A DNA stretch of 7,686 bases from assembly GCA_021788565.1 (NCBI GenBank), contig JAJYKO010000234.1, forward strand, positions 1 to 7,686, given 5' to 3'. The DNA is from Chloroflexota bacterium. GTDB lineage: Bacteria; Chloroflexota; UBA6077. This document shows positions 1 through 7,000 of this stretch, one piece after another; positions within the stretch are counted from its first letter, which is position 1; each line of letters begins with the position of its first letter. The position numbers and the translations under genes are program-made. The notes below the pieces were generated by a model that did no database searches, was not told the origin of the DNA, and saw only the letters and a program-made list of their open reading frames with translations.

Positions 1-9
1 TTCCGATCT
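1..9. other. Probable Illumina adapter remnant at contig end
   Basis: The window opens with TTCCGATCT, which equals the last nine bases of the standard Illumina TruSeq adapter. A match of this length exactly at position 1 is unlikely by chance. It suggests that the window starts at an untrimmed contig end and that these bases are not genomic. The break also lies just before a repeat that recurs at 676-724, which is a typical place for an assembly to stop. Confidence 0.55.
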
Positions 10-34
10 CTGTTCGGGTGGGGTAAGCTGCGTC

Positions 35-83
35 TCAGTCCGCGAAGGCGGACTTTGTTCGGATTGCCCGCGGTTTCAACCGC
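35..83 (+). repeat. 49-bp direct repeat, copy 1
   Basis: This sequence is identical over 49 bases to 676-724. It contains a 7-bp hairpin (stems 37-43 and 48-54, loop GAAG) and a 14-nt near-palindrome (70-83, GCGGTTTCAACCGC). The flanking bases differ between the two copies (CGTC versus CCAG on the left, AGGG versus CGGG on the right), so the repeat has defined borders. It lies 29 bp upstream of the transposase start. Confidence 0.9.
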
Positions 84-92
84 AGGGATCCC

Positions 93-100
93 AAAGGAGG
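93..100 (+). promoter_or_regulatory. Ribosome binding site of the transposase gene, unusually distant
   Basis: AAAGGAGG is a near-perfect Shine-Dalgarno sequence but ends 12 nt before the ATG at 113, longer than the usual 5-9 nt. A weak AGGA at 107-110 is too close. No other start codon in the transposase frame fits better, because the family's conserved N-terminus (PFTDLYVHLVW) begins three residues after this ATG. Confidence 0.55.
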
Positions 101-112
101 TTCAACAGGACC

Positions 113-556
113 ATGCGGGCGCCATTCACCGATTTGTACGTCCACCTTGTCTGGACCACCTGGGATCGGCTGCCGCTGATCACCCCGGCGGTGAAGGAAC
201 CCTTAGCAGCGGCTATCCTGGCGAAGTGTCGGCAGCTAGGGGCTGTCCCCATCGCCATCGGGCTCATGCCGGATCACGCCCATGTGCTTGTCAAACTGCC
301 GCCCACGCTTCCCGTCTCGGACCTTGCCAAGGAGGTCAAGGGAGCCAGTTCGCATCTGGTGAACCATCTTCCGCAACGTGATGCGGCCTTCAAGTGGCAG
401 GGGGCCTATGGCGCCTTCACTTTAGCGCGGGATGGTGTTCCGGCGGTCAAGGAGTATATCGGCAATCAGGAGCGGCACCATGGTGGTGGCTCCGTGGTAG
501 AGGGGTGGGAGCGAGGTTTCACGTGGGTGGAACCTGGCATGACTGCGGGCAATTGA
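113..556 (+). CDS. IS200/IS605-like Y1 HUH transposase (RAYT type)
   Basis: This encodes a 147-residue protein, the full usual length for a single-domain Y1 transposase (Transposase_17 / IS200-like family). The metal-binding HUH motif is visible as H55-A-H57 inside MPDHAHVLV. The single catalytic tyrosine is Y115 in AVKEYIGNQERHH. Also visible are the opening strand LYVHLVWTTWDR (residues 8-19) and the family block KWQGAYGAFTL (residues 94-104). All expected catalytic residues are present, so the gene looks intact. Such enzymes cut and rejoin single-stranded DNA at hairpins, and RAYT relatives act on short genomic palindromes. The palindrome-bearing 49-bp repeats on both sides are the likely substrates. 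It shows no functional link to the methylase operon downstream. My recall is that the sequence is most like Chloroflexota copies, which I could not test. Confidence 0.92.
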   Translation: MRAPFTDLYVHLVWTTWDRLPLITPAVKEPLAAAILAKCRQLGAVPIAIGLMPDHAHVLVKLPPTLPVSDLAKEVKGASSHLVNHLPQRDAAFKWQGAYGAFTLARDGVPAVKEYIGNQERHHGGGSVVEGWERGFTWVEPGMTAGN

Positions 557-724
557 GGCCCACGGGGGCCCGGACGACTGCGGGCCAGGCGGTTGAAACC
601 GCGGACCGGGTCGCCCCTGCGACTGAAGTCGCGTGCTACGCAAACGAAACCCGCCTGCGCGGGTTGGAGGACCAGTCAGTCCGCGAAGGCGGACTTTGTT
701 CGGATTGCCCGCGGTTTCAACCGC
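557..724. repeat. Array of short palindromes at about 30-nt spacing
   Basis: Hairpin-forming units follow the transposase stop codon: 557-570 (GGCCC/GGGCC), 589-602 (GCGGTT/AACCGC), 619-632 (GCGACT/AGTCGC), 648-665 (AACCCGC/GCGGGTT), 678-695 (AGTCCGC/GCGGACT) and 711-724 (GCGGTT/AACCGC). The stem sequences mostly differ, but the centres lie at about 563.5, 595.5, 625.5, 656.5, 686.5 and 717.5. The steps are therefore 32, 30, 31, 30 and 31 nt. The unit at 585-604 is the inverted counterpart of 709-728, with one mismatch pair over 20 bases. The array fits the palindrome clusters that go with RAYT transposases. The conserved spacing, rather than the sequence, is the common feature. Confidence 0.75.
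676..724 (+). repeat. 49-bp direct repeat, copy 2
   Basis: This is identical to 35-83 over all 49 bases and carries the same two hairpins (678-695 and 711-724). It forms the last two units of the palindrome array and ends 48 bp upstream of the methylase ATG at 773. Perfect identity between the copies implies recent duplication, gene conversion or mobility. Confidence 0.9.
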
Positions 725-772
725 CGGGCGTCCGGTTTCCGGCAAATGACGCACCAGGGAGCTGTCGGTCGA

Positions 773-3700
773 ATGAACGCACGTACCCACAAGAAACTCA
801 TCGAGGTCGCGCTGCCGCTGAAGGCGATCAACGTGGCCTCGGCCAGGGAGAAGTCCATCCGCCATGGCCACCCCAGCACCCTACATCTCTGGTGGGCGCG
901 GCGGCCCCTGGCAGCGGCACGGGCGGTGATCTTCGCCCAGATGGTGGACGACCCTTCGAGCTGTCCCGACCTCTTCCCCACCGAAGAGGAGCAGGAGAAG
1001 GAGCGACAGCGGCTGTTCCGCATCATCGAGGATCTGGTGCAGTGGGAGAACACAACCAACGAGGAGGTGCTCCAGCGGGCGCGGGACGAGATCTGGAAGA
1101 GTTGGCGACGGACGTGTGCTGAGAACGCCGACCACCCCCGGGTGAAGGAGCTGTTCGACTCGGAGCGACTGCCCGCCTTTCACGACCCCTTTGCCGGTGG
1201 CGGCGCGCTACCGTTGGAGGCCCAGCGGCTCGGGCTGGAGGCCTACGCCAGCGACTTGAACCCTGTGGCGGTGCTGATCAACAAGGCGATGATCGAGATT
1301 CCACCGAAGTTCGCGGGTCGGCCGCCGGTGAATCCCGAGGCTAGGAGTGAGTGGAGAGAAGAGAGGAGCGAGACCGGGGATGCACTACCGGGAAACGATT
1401 ATCTGGCAAAAGGGGATGGAGATCGCACGCGAGGTCTATCACCTGGCACCTATGCTCCCTCGAGAGGAAACTTACGGGATGCGCTCGCAGATCACCCGCG
1501 CAGCGACGTCGATTCCGGCGAACATCGCCGAGGGCTGGACGAGGGAATCGGACCGGGAGAAAGCCCAGTTTCTGGCGATCGCGCACGGGTCGCTGGCGGA
1601 GACGGAGACGCTCCTGACGCTATGCGAGCAGTTGACCTGGTTTCCGGAGGAGAAGACCGGCCGGTTGAGATCGCTGCTCGACGAGGTAAGCCGGATGCTG
1701 ACAGTCATGCGGCGCAATCGCCGCGCGACGTGACCTCTCACTCCTCACTCCTCTTCCCTCGCTCCTACCGCGGCGCCCAGGGGCTCGCCGAGGACGTGCG
1801 CTACTACGGGAAGTGGATGCGGGACGAGGCTGAGAAGCGGATCGGCCACCTCTACCCCAAGGTCGAGGTCACGGCGGAGATGGCGGCGGAGCGGCCGGAC
1901 CTGAAGCCGTACGTGGGCCGGGAGCTGACCGTGATCGCATGGCTCTGGGCGCGGACAGTGAAGAGCCCCAACCCTGCCTTTGCCAGCGTGGACGTGCCGC
2001 TTGCTGCCACCTTCATGCTCTCCACGAAGCCGGGCAAGGAGGCCTACGTCGAGCCGGTCCTCGAGGATGGCGGATATCGCTTCACGGTGAAAGTGGGTAA
2101 GCCGAAGGACGCCGAAGCCGCCAAGAACGGAACGTCAGCCGGCAAGCGCGCGGCCTTCAAGTGCGTGATGTCTGGCGTCCCAATTACCTATGACTACATC
2201 CAGTCTGAGGGGCGGGCGGGGCGCATGGGTGTGCGGCTCATGGTGATCGTCGCTGAGGGCAAGCAAGGGCGAGTCTACCTGCAGCCGACCGAGGAGATGG
2301 AGTCCGTCGCGCGTGAAGCGAAACCAGAGTGGAAGCCTGATTGCGAGATGCCGAAGAAGCATCGCAACTTTCAACCGCCCGCTTACGGGATAAATAACAT
2401 GGGCGACATCTTCACCCCACGCCAGCTCGCCGCGCTAACGACCTTCTCCGACCTCGTGCAAGCGGCTCGCGAGCAAGCGCGGCGCGACGCGGTTGCGGCT
2501 GGGCTCCCCGAGGATGGCAAACCTTTATGTCATAGCGGCAACGGAGCGACAGCACACGCAGAGGCCGTCTCAACATATCTGGCGTTTGCAGTTAGCAAAG
2601 CTGTGGACAGGAATACATCGCTCTGCGTATGGGAGCCCCAGATGGATCGGCTGCGCGGGACGTTTGGCCGTCAGGCTTTGCCGATGATCTGGGATTACGC
2701 AGAGACAAATCCGTTCGCAGGTGCTGCCGGGGACTTTTACGGTACTACCCACTCGGTGTGCGAAGTCCTAGATAAGTTGCCATGTCGCGATTACGGCTGT
2801 CCAAGCGCAAGTCAATCCGACGCCGCCAGGCAGGTCATAAGCGTTGACAAGGTCGTGTGCACCGATCCGCCCTACTATGACAATGTGGCCTACGCGGACC
2901 TGTCGGACTTCTTTTACGTTTGGCTCCGCACTTCGATGCGGCCTCTGTTCCCTGGCCTCTTCGCCACGGTGGCGACCCCAAAGGCCGACGAACTGGTGGC
3001 GATACCAAACGGCCACCGTGGTAAGGAAGAGGCGGAGAAGTTCTTCCTCGACGGCATGACCTTGGCGATGCACCGCCTCGCTGAGCAAGCGCATCCGGCA
3101 TTTCCGGTCACCATCTACTACGCCTTTAAGCAGTCAGAAACGGACGCAGCCGATGGGACCGCCAGCACCGGCTGGGATACCTTCCTCGATGCAGTAATCC
3201 GCGCGGGCTTTACCATAACGGGTACATGGCCAATGCGGTCCGAGCTTGCGACCCGCAATATTGGTCGAGGCGCCAATGCGCTCGCCTCCAGCATCGTCCT
3301 CGTCTGCCGGTCCCGGGCGGCAAACGCCCCACCTGCCACCCGCCGTGAGTTCGTTGCAGCACTCAAGAGCGAGCTCCCCGCAGCGCTCGCTCACCTGCAG
3401 CGTGGCAACATCGCCCCTGTGGACCTGGCCCAGGCGGCCATAGGCCCCGGAATGGCGGTCTACACTCGTTTCAGCCGGGTTCTGGACGCCGAGGGCGAGC
3501 CGCTCTCTGTGCGGGAGGCGCTCGCGCTGATCAACCAGATCCTGGACGAGGTGCTGGCCGAGCAAGAGGGCGACTTCGACGCGGAAACGCGATGGGCTTT
3601 GGCCTGGTTCGAGAGCTACGGTTTCGGCACCGGCGAGTATGGCGTCGCCGAAACGCTCTCCAAAGCTAAGAACACCACCGTCGAGGGGATGGTGGACGCC

Positions 3701-4051
3701 GGCATCCTCGCGTCGAGAGGCGGCAAGGTAAGGCTCTTCGGCCCCTCTGACCTCTCCCCTGACTGGGACCCGGCCAGGAGTAGGCATCTCACGGTGTGGG
3801 AGATCATGCACCACTTGATCAAGGCGCTGGAGCGAGACGGCGAGGGCGGGGCAGCGGAGTTGGTAGTCAGGGTGGGCAGCGAGGCGGAAACAGCCCGCGA
3901 GCTGGCCTACCGGCTCTATACCGTCTGTGAGCGCCGAAAATGGACGCAGGAGGCGCTCTCCTACAACGGACTGGTGATCAGCTGGCCGGAGATCGTGCGT
4001 CTGGCCCATGAGGCCGCTGCAGGCCGGCCGATCCAGGCCCAGCTGCTCTGA
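773..4051 (+). CDS. DUF1156 family adenine-specific DNA methylase, interrupted by an in-frame IVS-like insertion
   Basis: This is a large DNA methyltransferase of the DUF1156/COG1743 family, predicted to methylate adenine from S-adenosylmethionine. From ATG 773 it encodes 1092 residues. The DUF1156 N-terminus is clear (KKLIEVALPLKAIN, then HLWWARRP at residues 38-45). SAM-binding motif I is D138-PFAGGG-144, followed by SDLNP around D161. Catalytic motif IV is D698-PPY-701 in TDPPYYDNVAYADL. The block around residues 829-845 (NIGRGANALASSIVLVC) and the C-terminal region also look typical. Residues of about 190-332 come from the inserted element at 1342-1767; without it the protein would be about 950 residues, nearer the family's usual size. 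The Zn-ribbon cysteines of many relatives are mostly absent: S398 and F403 stand at expected cysteines, and the second pair reads C464-VM-S467. The reading frame is open further upstream, but through the repeat array. ATG 773 has AGGGAG at 756-761 and matches the family start; ATG 746 is an alternative. It forms an operon with the ATPase 13 nt downstream. Confidence 0.9.
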   Translation: MNARTHKKLIEVALPLKAINVASAREKSIRHGHPSTLHLWWARRPLAAARAVIFAQMVDDPSSCPDLFPTEEEQEKERQRLFRIIEDLVQWENTTNEEVLQRARDEIWKSWRRTCAENADHPRVKELFDSERLPAFHDPFAGGGALPLEAQRLGLEAYASDLNPVAVLINKAMIEIPPKFAGRPPVNPEARSEWREERSETGDALPGNDYLAKGDGDRTRGLSPGTYAPSRGNLRDALADHPRSDVDSGEHRRGLDEGIGPGESPVSGDRARVAGGDGDAPDAMRAVDLVSGGEDRPVEIAARRGKPDADSHAAQSPRDVTSHSSLLFPRSYRGAQGLAEDVRYYGKWMRDEAEKRIGHLYPKVEVTAEMAAERPDLKPYVGRELTVIAWLWARTVKSPNPAFASVDVPLAATFMLSTKPGKEAYVEPVLEDGGYRFTVKVGKPKDAEAAKNGTSAGKRAAFKCVMSGVPITYDYIQSEGRAGRMGVRLMVIVAEGKQGRVYLQPTEEMESVAREAKPEWKPDCEMPKKHRNFQPPAYGINNMGDIFTPRQLAALTTFSDLVQAAREQARRDAVAAGLPEDGKPLCHSGNGATAHAEAVSTYLAFAVSKAVDRNTSLCVWEPQMDRLRGTFGRQALPMIWDYAETNPFAGAAGDFYGTTHSVCEVLDKLPCRDYGCPSASQSDAARQVISVDKVVCTDPPYYDNVAYADLSDFFYVWLRTSMRPLFPGLFATVATPKADELVAIPNGHRGKEEAEKFFLDGMTLAMHRLAEQAHPAFPVTIYYAFKQSETDAADGTASTGWDTFLDAVIRAGFTITGTWPMRSELATRNIGRGANALASSIVLVCRSRAANAPPATRREFVAALKSELPAALAHLQRGNIAPVDLAQAAIGPGMAVYTRFSRVLDAEGEPLSVREALALINQILDEVLAEQEGDFDAETRWALAWFESYGFGTGEYGVAETLSKAKNTTVEGMVDAGILASRGGKVRLFGPSDLSPDWDPARSRHLTVWEIMHHLIKALERDGEGGAAELVVRVGSEAETARELAYRLYTVCERRKWTQEALSYNGLVISWPEIVRLAHEAAAGRPIQAQLL
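1342..1373 (+). repeat. Left terminal inverted repeat of the IVS-like element
   Basis: This purine-rich arm (TAGGAGTGAG...GAGCGAGA) pairs with 1736-1767. By hand alignment 26 of 32 positions are complementary, and two more would be G-U pairs in RNA, leaving four mismatches. The arm includes AGAGGAG at 1362-1368, the only plausible ribosome binding sequence for the nested gene. Stem formation would therefore hide that site. Confidence 0.85.
1380..1733 (+). CDS. Four-helix-bundle protein, 23S rRNA intervening-sequence protein family (nested in methylase gene)
   Basis: This encodes a 117-residue protein of the family long mislabelled S23 ribosomal protein (PF05635/TIGR02436), whose usual length is about 115-125 residues. 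Its hallmarks are all present: the opening MHYRETIIWQKGMEIA, the signature GMRSQITRAATSIPANIAEG (residues 33-52), and FLAIAHGSLAETETLL (residues 64-79). Members are small helical bundles that reportedly assemble into pentamers; their biochemical role is not established. The frame stays open upstream to 1347, but ATG 1380 matches the family start. The Shine-Dalgarno sequence is weak (AGAGGAG at 1362-1368, 11 nt away, inside the stem arm; GGGG directly before ATG). The gene is read in a different frame from the surrounding methylase, and its stop codon lies 2 bp before the right inverted repeat. Intact coding suggests selection for the protein. A role in element spread is only an inference. Confidence 0.88.
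   Translation: MHYRETIIWQKGMEIAREVYHLAPMLPREETYGMRSQITRAATSIPANIAEGWTRESDREKAQFLAIAHGSLAETETLLTLCEQLTWFPEEKTGRLRSLLDEVSRMLTVMRRNRRAT
1736..1767 (+). repeat. Right terminal inverted repeat of the IVS-like element
   Basis: This pyrimidine-rich arm (TCTCACTCCTCACTCCTC...CTCCTA) is complementary to 1342-1373. It starts 2 bp after the stop codon of the four-helix-bundle gene, so the loop of the predicted stem contains that gene and almost nothing else. Within the arm CTCACTC and CTCCTC motifs recur, a pattern I recall around other four-helix-bundle genes. Confidence 0.85.
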
Positions 4052-4058
4052 GGAGGAA
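4051..4058 (+). promoter_or_regulatory. Strong ribosome binding site of the ATPase gene, overlapping the methylase stop
   Basis: AGGAGGAA shares its first A with the methylase stop codon TGA (4049-4051). The core ends 8 nt before ATG 4065. This decides the ATPase start and indicates that both genes lie on one transcript with likely translational coupling. Confidence 0.85.
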
Positions 4059-4064
4059 CGGAAC

Positions 4065-7000
4065 ATGGCGATCACCAACTACGACCGCGTCGGGGCTGCC
4101 CTCGGCCTCCTCAAGGATGGGCTGTATCCCTTCGTGGAGCGGGAGCTCGAGGCTCAGCACGGTAAATACTGGATCACCAAAGTGACCACCGGCTGGGCTA
4201 ACGACCTGGTCTGGCCCGAGGACGGCGACACTCCAAACCTAGATGCCGCGGCCCTCCTACGGCTGATGTGGGAGCAGTGGAACGACGTATTCCGGAACAC
4301 GCTGGGCCATGCCGAGCGCAGCCTGGTGAGCGAGCTGCGCGACGTGCGCAACCGATGGGCTCACCAGCAGCCCTTCTCCAGCGACGACGCTTACCGGGCC
4401 TTGGACTCGCTCGGGAGGCTTCTCACCGCCGTCTCCGCTCCCCAGGTCGCCCAGGTCGATAAGGCGAAGATGGAGTTGCTGCGGATCCGATTCGACGAGC
4501 AGGCCCGCCAGGAGAGGCGCCGCACCGCCGGCACGGTGATCGAGAGCCAGGCAACCGGCGGCCTGAAGCCCTGGCGCGAGGTGGTGAGCCCCCACCAGGA
4601 CGTGGCGAGCGGCCGTTATCAGCAGGCTGAGTTCGCCGCCGACCTCTGGCAGGTACACATAGGGGAGGGCGCAGACGAGTACCGCAGGCCGGTGGAGTTC
4701 TTCCGTCGGACCTACCTGACCGAGAGCCTGAAGCGGCTGCTGGTGCGTGCGGTGCTGCGCCTTACGGGGCAGGGCGGCGACCCGGTGGTGCAACTCCAGA
4801 CCAACTTCGGCGGCGGCAAGACCCACTCCATGCTGGCGCTCTACCACCTTTTCTCTGGCGTGGCCCCGAGCGATCTGCCCGGGATCGAGGGGGTGCTCCA
4901 GGAGGCGGGGGTGAGAGGCACTCTTCCCACCATCAAACCCGTGGTGCTTGTGGGCAACAGGATCTCCCCCGGCAATCCCGTGGTGAAGCCCGACGGCACA
5001 GTGGTCCGCACTCTCTGGGGTGAGCTGGCCTGGCAGCTGGCGGGCAGGCCGGCCTACGAGCGGGTTCGGGCCGACGATGAGCGAGCCACCAGCCCCGGCG
5101 ACGTGCTGCGCGAGCTGATGAACGAGTACGGGCCATGCCTGATCCTGATAGATGAGTGGGTGGCCTACGCCCGACAGCTTCACGACTCCTCCGACCTGCC
5201 TGGCGGTGACTTCGAGACCCACTTCACCTTCGCCCAGGCGCTCACGGAGTCGGCCAAACTGGCGAAGAGTTGCCTGTTGGTAATTAGCCTGCCGGCTTCC
5301 GATATGACGGGGTCTCCCCACACGGTGTCGGACGACGTGGAGGTGGGAGGCCAGCGGGGTCGAGCTGCCCTGGACAGGCTGCGGAACGCCGTCGGCCGGG
5401 TGGAGGCGTCCTGGCGGCCGGCCAGTGCCGAGGAGGGCTTCGAGATCGTGCGGCAGCGCCTGTTCGAGCCGTTGATCGATCGCGATCAGTTCGTCGCCCG
5501 CGACACCGTGGCCAGAGCCTTCTACGACCTGTACCGGACCCAGCACCAGGAGTTCCCCCCTGAGTGCCGCGAGTCCGGCTACGAGCAGCGGCTGCGAGCC
5601 GCCTACCCGATCCATCCGGAGCTGTTCGACAGGCTGTACACCGACTGGTCCACGCTGGTGAAGTTCCAGCGGACTCGAGGTGTGCTGCGGCTGATGGCGG
5701 CCGTGATCCACAGTCTCTGGGAGAAGGGCGACCGCAACCCCCTCATCCTGCCATCCAACGTCGCCATAGACGACCCGAGAGTGCAGTTCGAGCTCACCCG
5801 CTACCTCTCGGACAACTGGGTGCCAGTGATCGAGAAGGACGTGGATGGGCCGAACGCGCTGCCGCTCCGCCTCGACGGCGAGGTGCCCAACCTGGGCAAG
5901 TTCGCCGCCACCCGCCGGGTAGCTCGCACTATCTACATGGGCTCGGCGCCCACGACGACCGCCGCCAACCGGGGCGTGGAGGACAGGCGAGTCAAGCTAG
6001 GCTGCGTGATGCCTGGCGAGACGCCGGCCGTCTTCGGGGATGCGCTGAGGCGGCTGAGTAGCAGCGCCACCTATCTCTACCAGGACGGTGCGCGATACTG
6101 GTACTCGACTCAGCCTACTGTGACGAAGCTGGCCGAGGATCGTGCTGAGCAGCTGCGGCGTAATCCGGACAAGGTGGCCCAGGAACTGGACAAGCGTCTT
6201 CGCGCCGACCTGCGGAATACCGGAGACTTCGGCCGCGTCCATCCCCTGCCGCAATCCGGCGCCGACGTGCCCGACGACATGGACGCTCGGCTGGTGGTGC
6301 TCGGCATCGACCACCCCTACGGTCGTGAGAGGAGTAACGCCGCCGAGGCCGCTGCCAAAGCTATCCTGGAGTTTCGCGGCAACACCCCGCGCCTCTTCCG
6401 CAACTCGCTGGTGTTCCTGGCGGTGGACAGCACGAGGCTCCAGGACCTGGATGAGGCGGTCCGCCGCTACCTGGCGTGGGAGTCGATCCTAGCCGAGAAG
6501 GAGACGCTGAACCTGGACCCCCACCAGGTGAAGCAGGCCGAGACCCAGCTGAAGTCGGCCGATGGAACGGTGACGGCCCGGCTGCCCGAGGCGTATCAGT
6601 GGCTGCTGGTGCCGGTGCAAGTCTCGCCGCGGGACGCGGTGGAGTTCCAGGCGTTCCGGCTGACGAGTACGGACGCCCTCGCCGTCAGGGCCGGTAAGAA
6701 GCTTCGCAACGACGAACTTCTGGTGACTTCCTTCGCCGGAACCCGGCTGCGCATGGAGTTGGATCGGGTGCCGCTGTGGCGAGGGGACAGCGTCGCCGTG
6801 CGGCAACTCGCCGAAGACTTCGCGCGATATGTCTACCTTCCTCGCCTGGCTGCACCTGAGGTGCTGGCCGGGGCGGTCCGGTCCGGGTTGGGACTCCTCA
6901 CCTGGAACTCGGAATCCTTCGCCTACGCTGACAGCTACGACGAGGCGAAGGGGCGCTACGTAGGGCTACGTTGTGGGGAGAGCATTCCTGTGGGAGGGTC

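Larger units (their letters stand above)
35..724 (+). mobile_element. IS200/IS605-like (RAYT-type) transposase unit with palindromic repeats
   Basis: One HUH transposase gene (113-556) is bracketed by two identical 49-bp copies of a sequence containing two short palindromes (35-83 and 676-724). Further hairpins fill the space between the gene and the right copy. This arrangement resembles REP-associated tyrosine transposases and their repeats, which lack classical terminal inverted repeats and target duplications. The outer limits are inferred from the repeats alone; the left end may extend beyond the contig end. Recombination between the two 49-bp copies would remove 641 bp including the transposase. 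The unit ends 48 bp before the methylase start, so it probably forms part or all of the upstream region of that operon. Confidence 0.55.
1342..1767 (+). mobile_element. IVS-like element (four-helix-bundle gene between inverted repeats) inserted in the methylase gene
   Basis: This 426-bp segment separates two methylase parts that would otherwise join closely (...AGRPPVNPEA before, RGAQGLAEDVRYYG after). It is bounded by 32-bp imperfect inverted repeats and encloses a four-helix-bundle gene that nearly fills the loop (1380-1733). The layout matches 23S rRNA intervening sequences: a long stem, a loop holding one small gene, and no transposase. The length is 142 codons exactly, with no stop in the methylase frame. 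Read in that frame it gives a segment rich in Gly, Arg, Asp, Ser and Pro with no recognisable fold, probably disordered. The exact boundaries and any target duplication cannot be fixed without an uninterrupted homologue. Confidence 0.75.

Noticed and set aside
557..724. CRISPR-like array
   Set aside because: The spacing is regular but the units are different palindromes, not one repeated sequence with unique spacers, and no cas genes are present.
593..772. 60-codon upstream extension of the methylase
   Set aside because: It is coded by the palindrome array and repeat copy 2, and the DUF1156 family start aligns with the ATG at 773.
394..1122. Plus-strand frame of 242 codons running from the transposase across the hairpin array into the methylase
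   Set aside because: It passes through two well-supported genes and a non-coding repeat array in another frame. Its protein is low in pattern and has no homology I recognise.
3134..4078. 314-codon open frame on the minus strand
   Set aside because: It lies opposite the conserved C-terminal part of the methylase and looks like a composition artefact; no recognisable domain.
4257..5711. 484-codon open frame on the minus strand
   Set aside because: It lies fully opposite the ATPase, whose Walker and HEPN motifs are clear. Its protein shows no family pattern and it has no convincing start signal; such frames are common opposite GC-rich genes.
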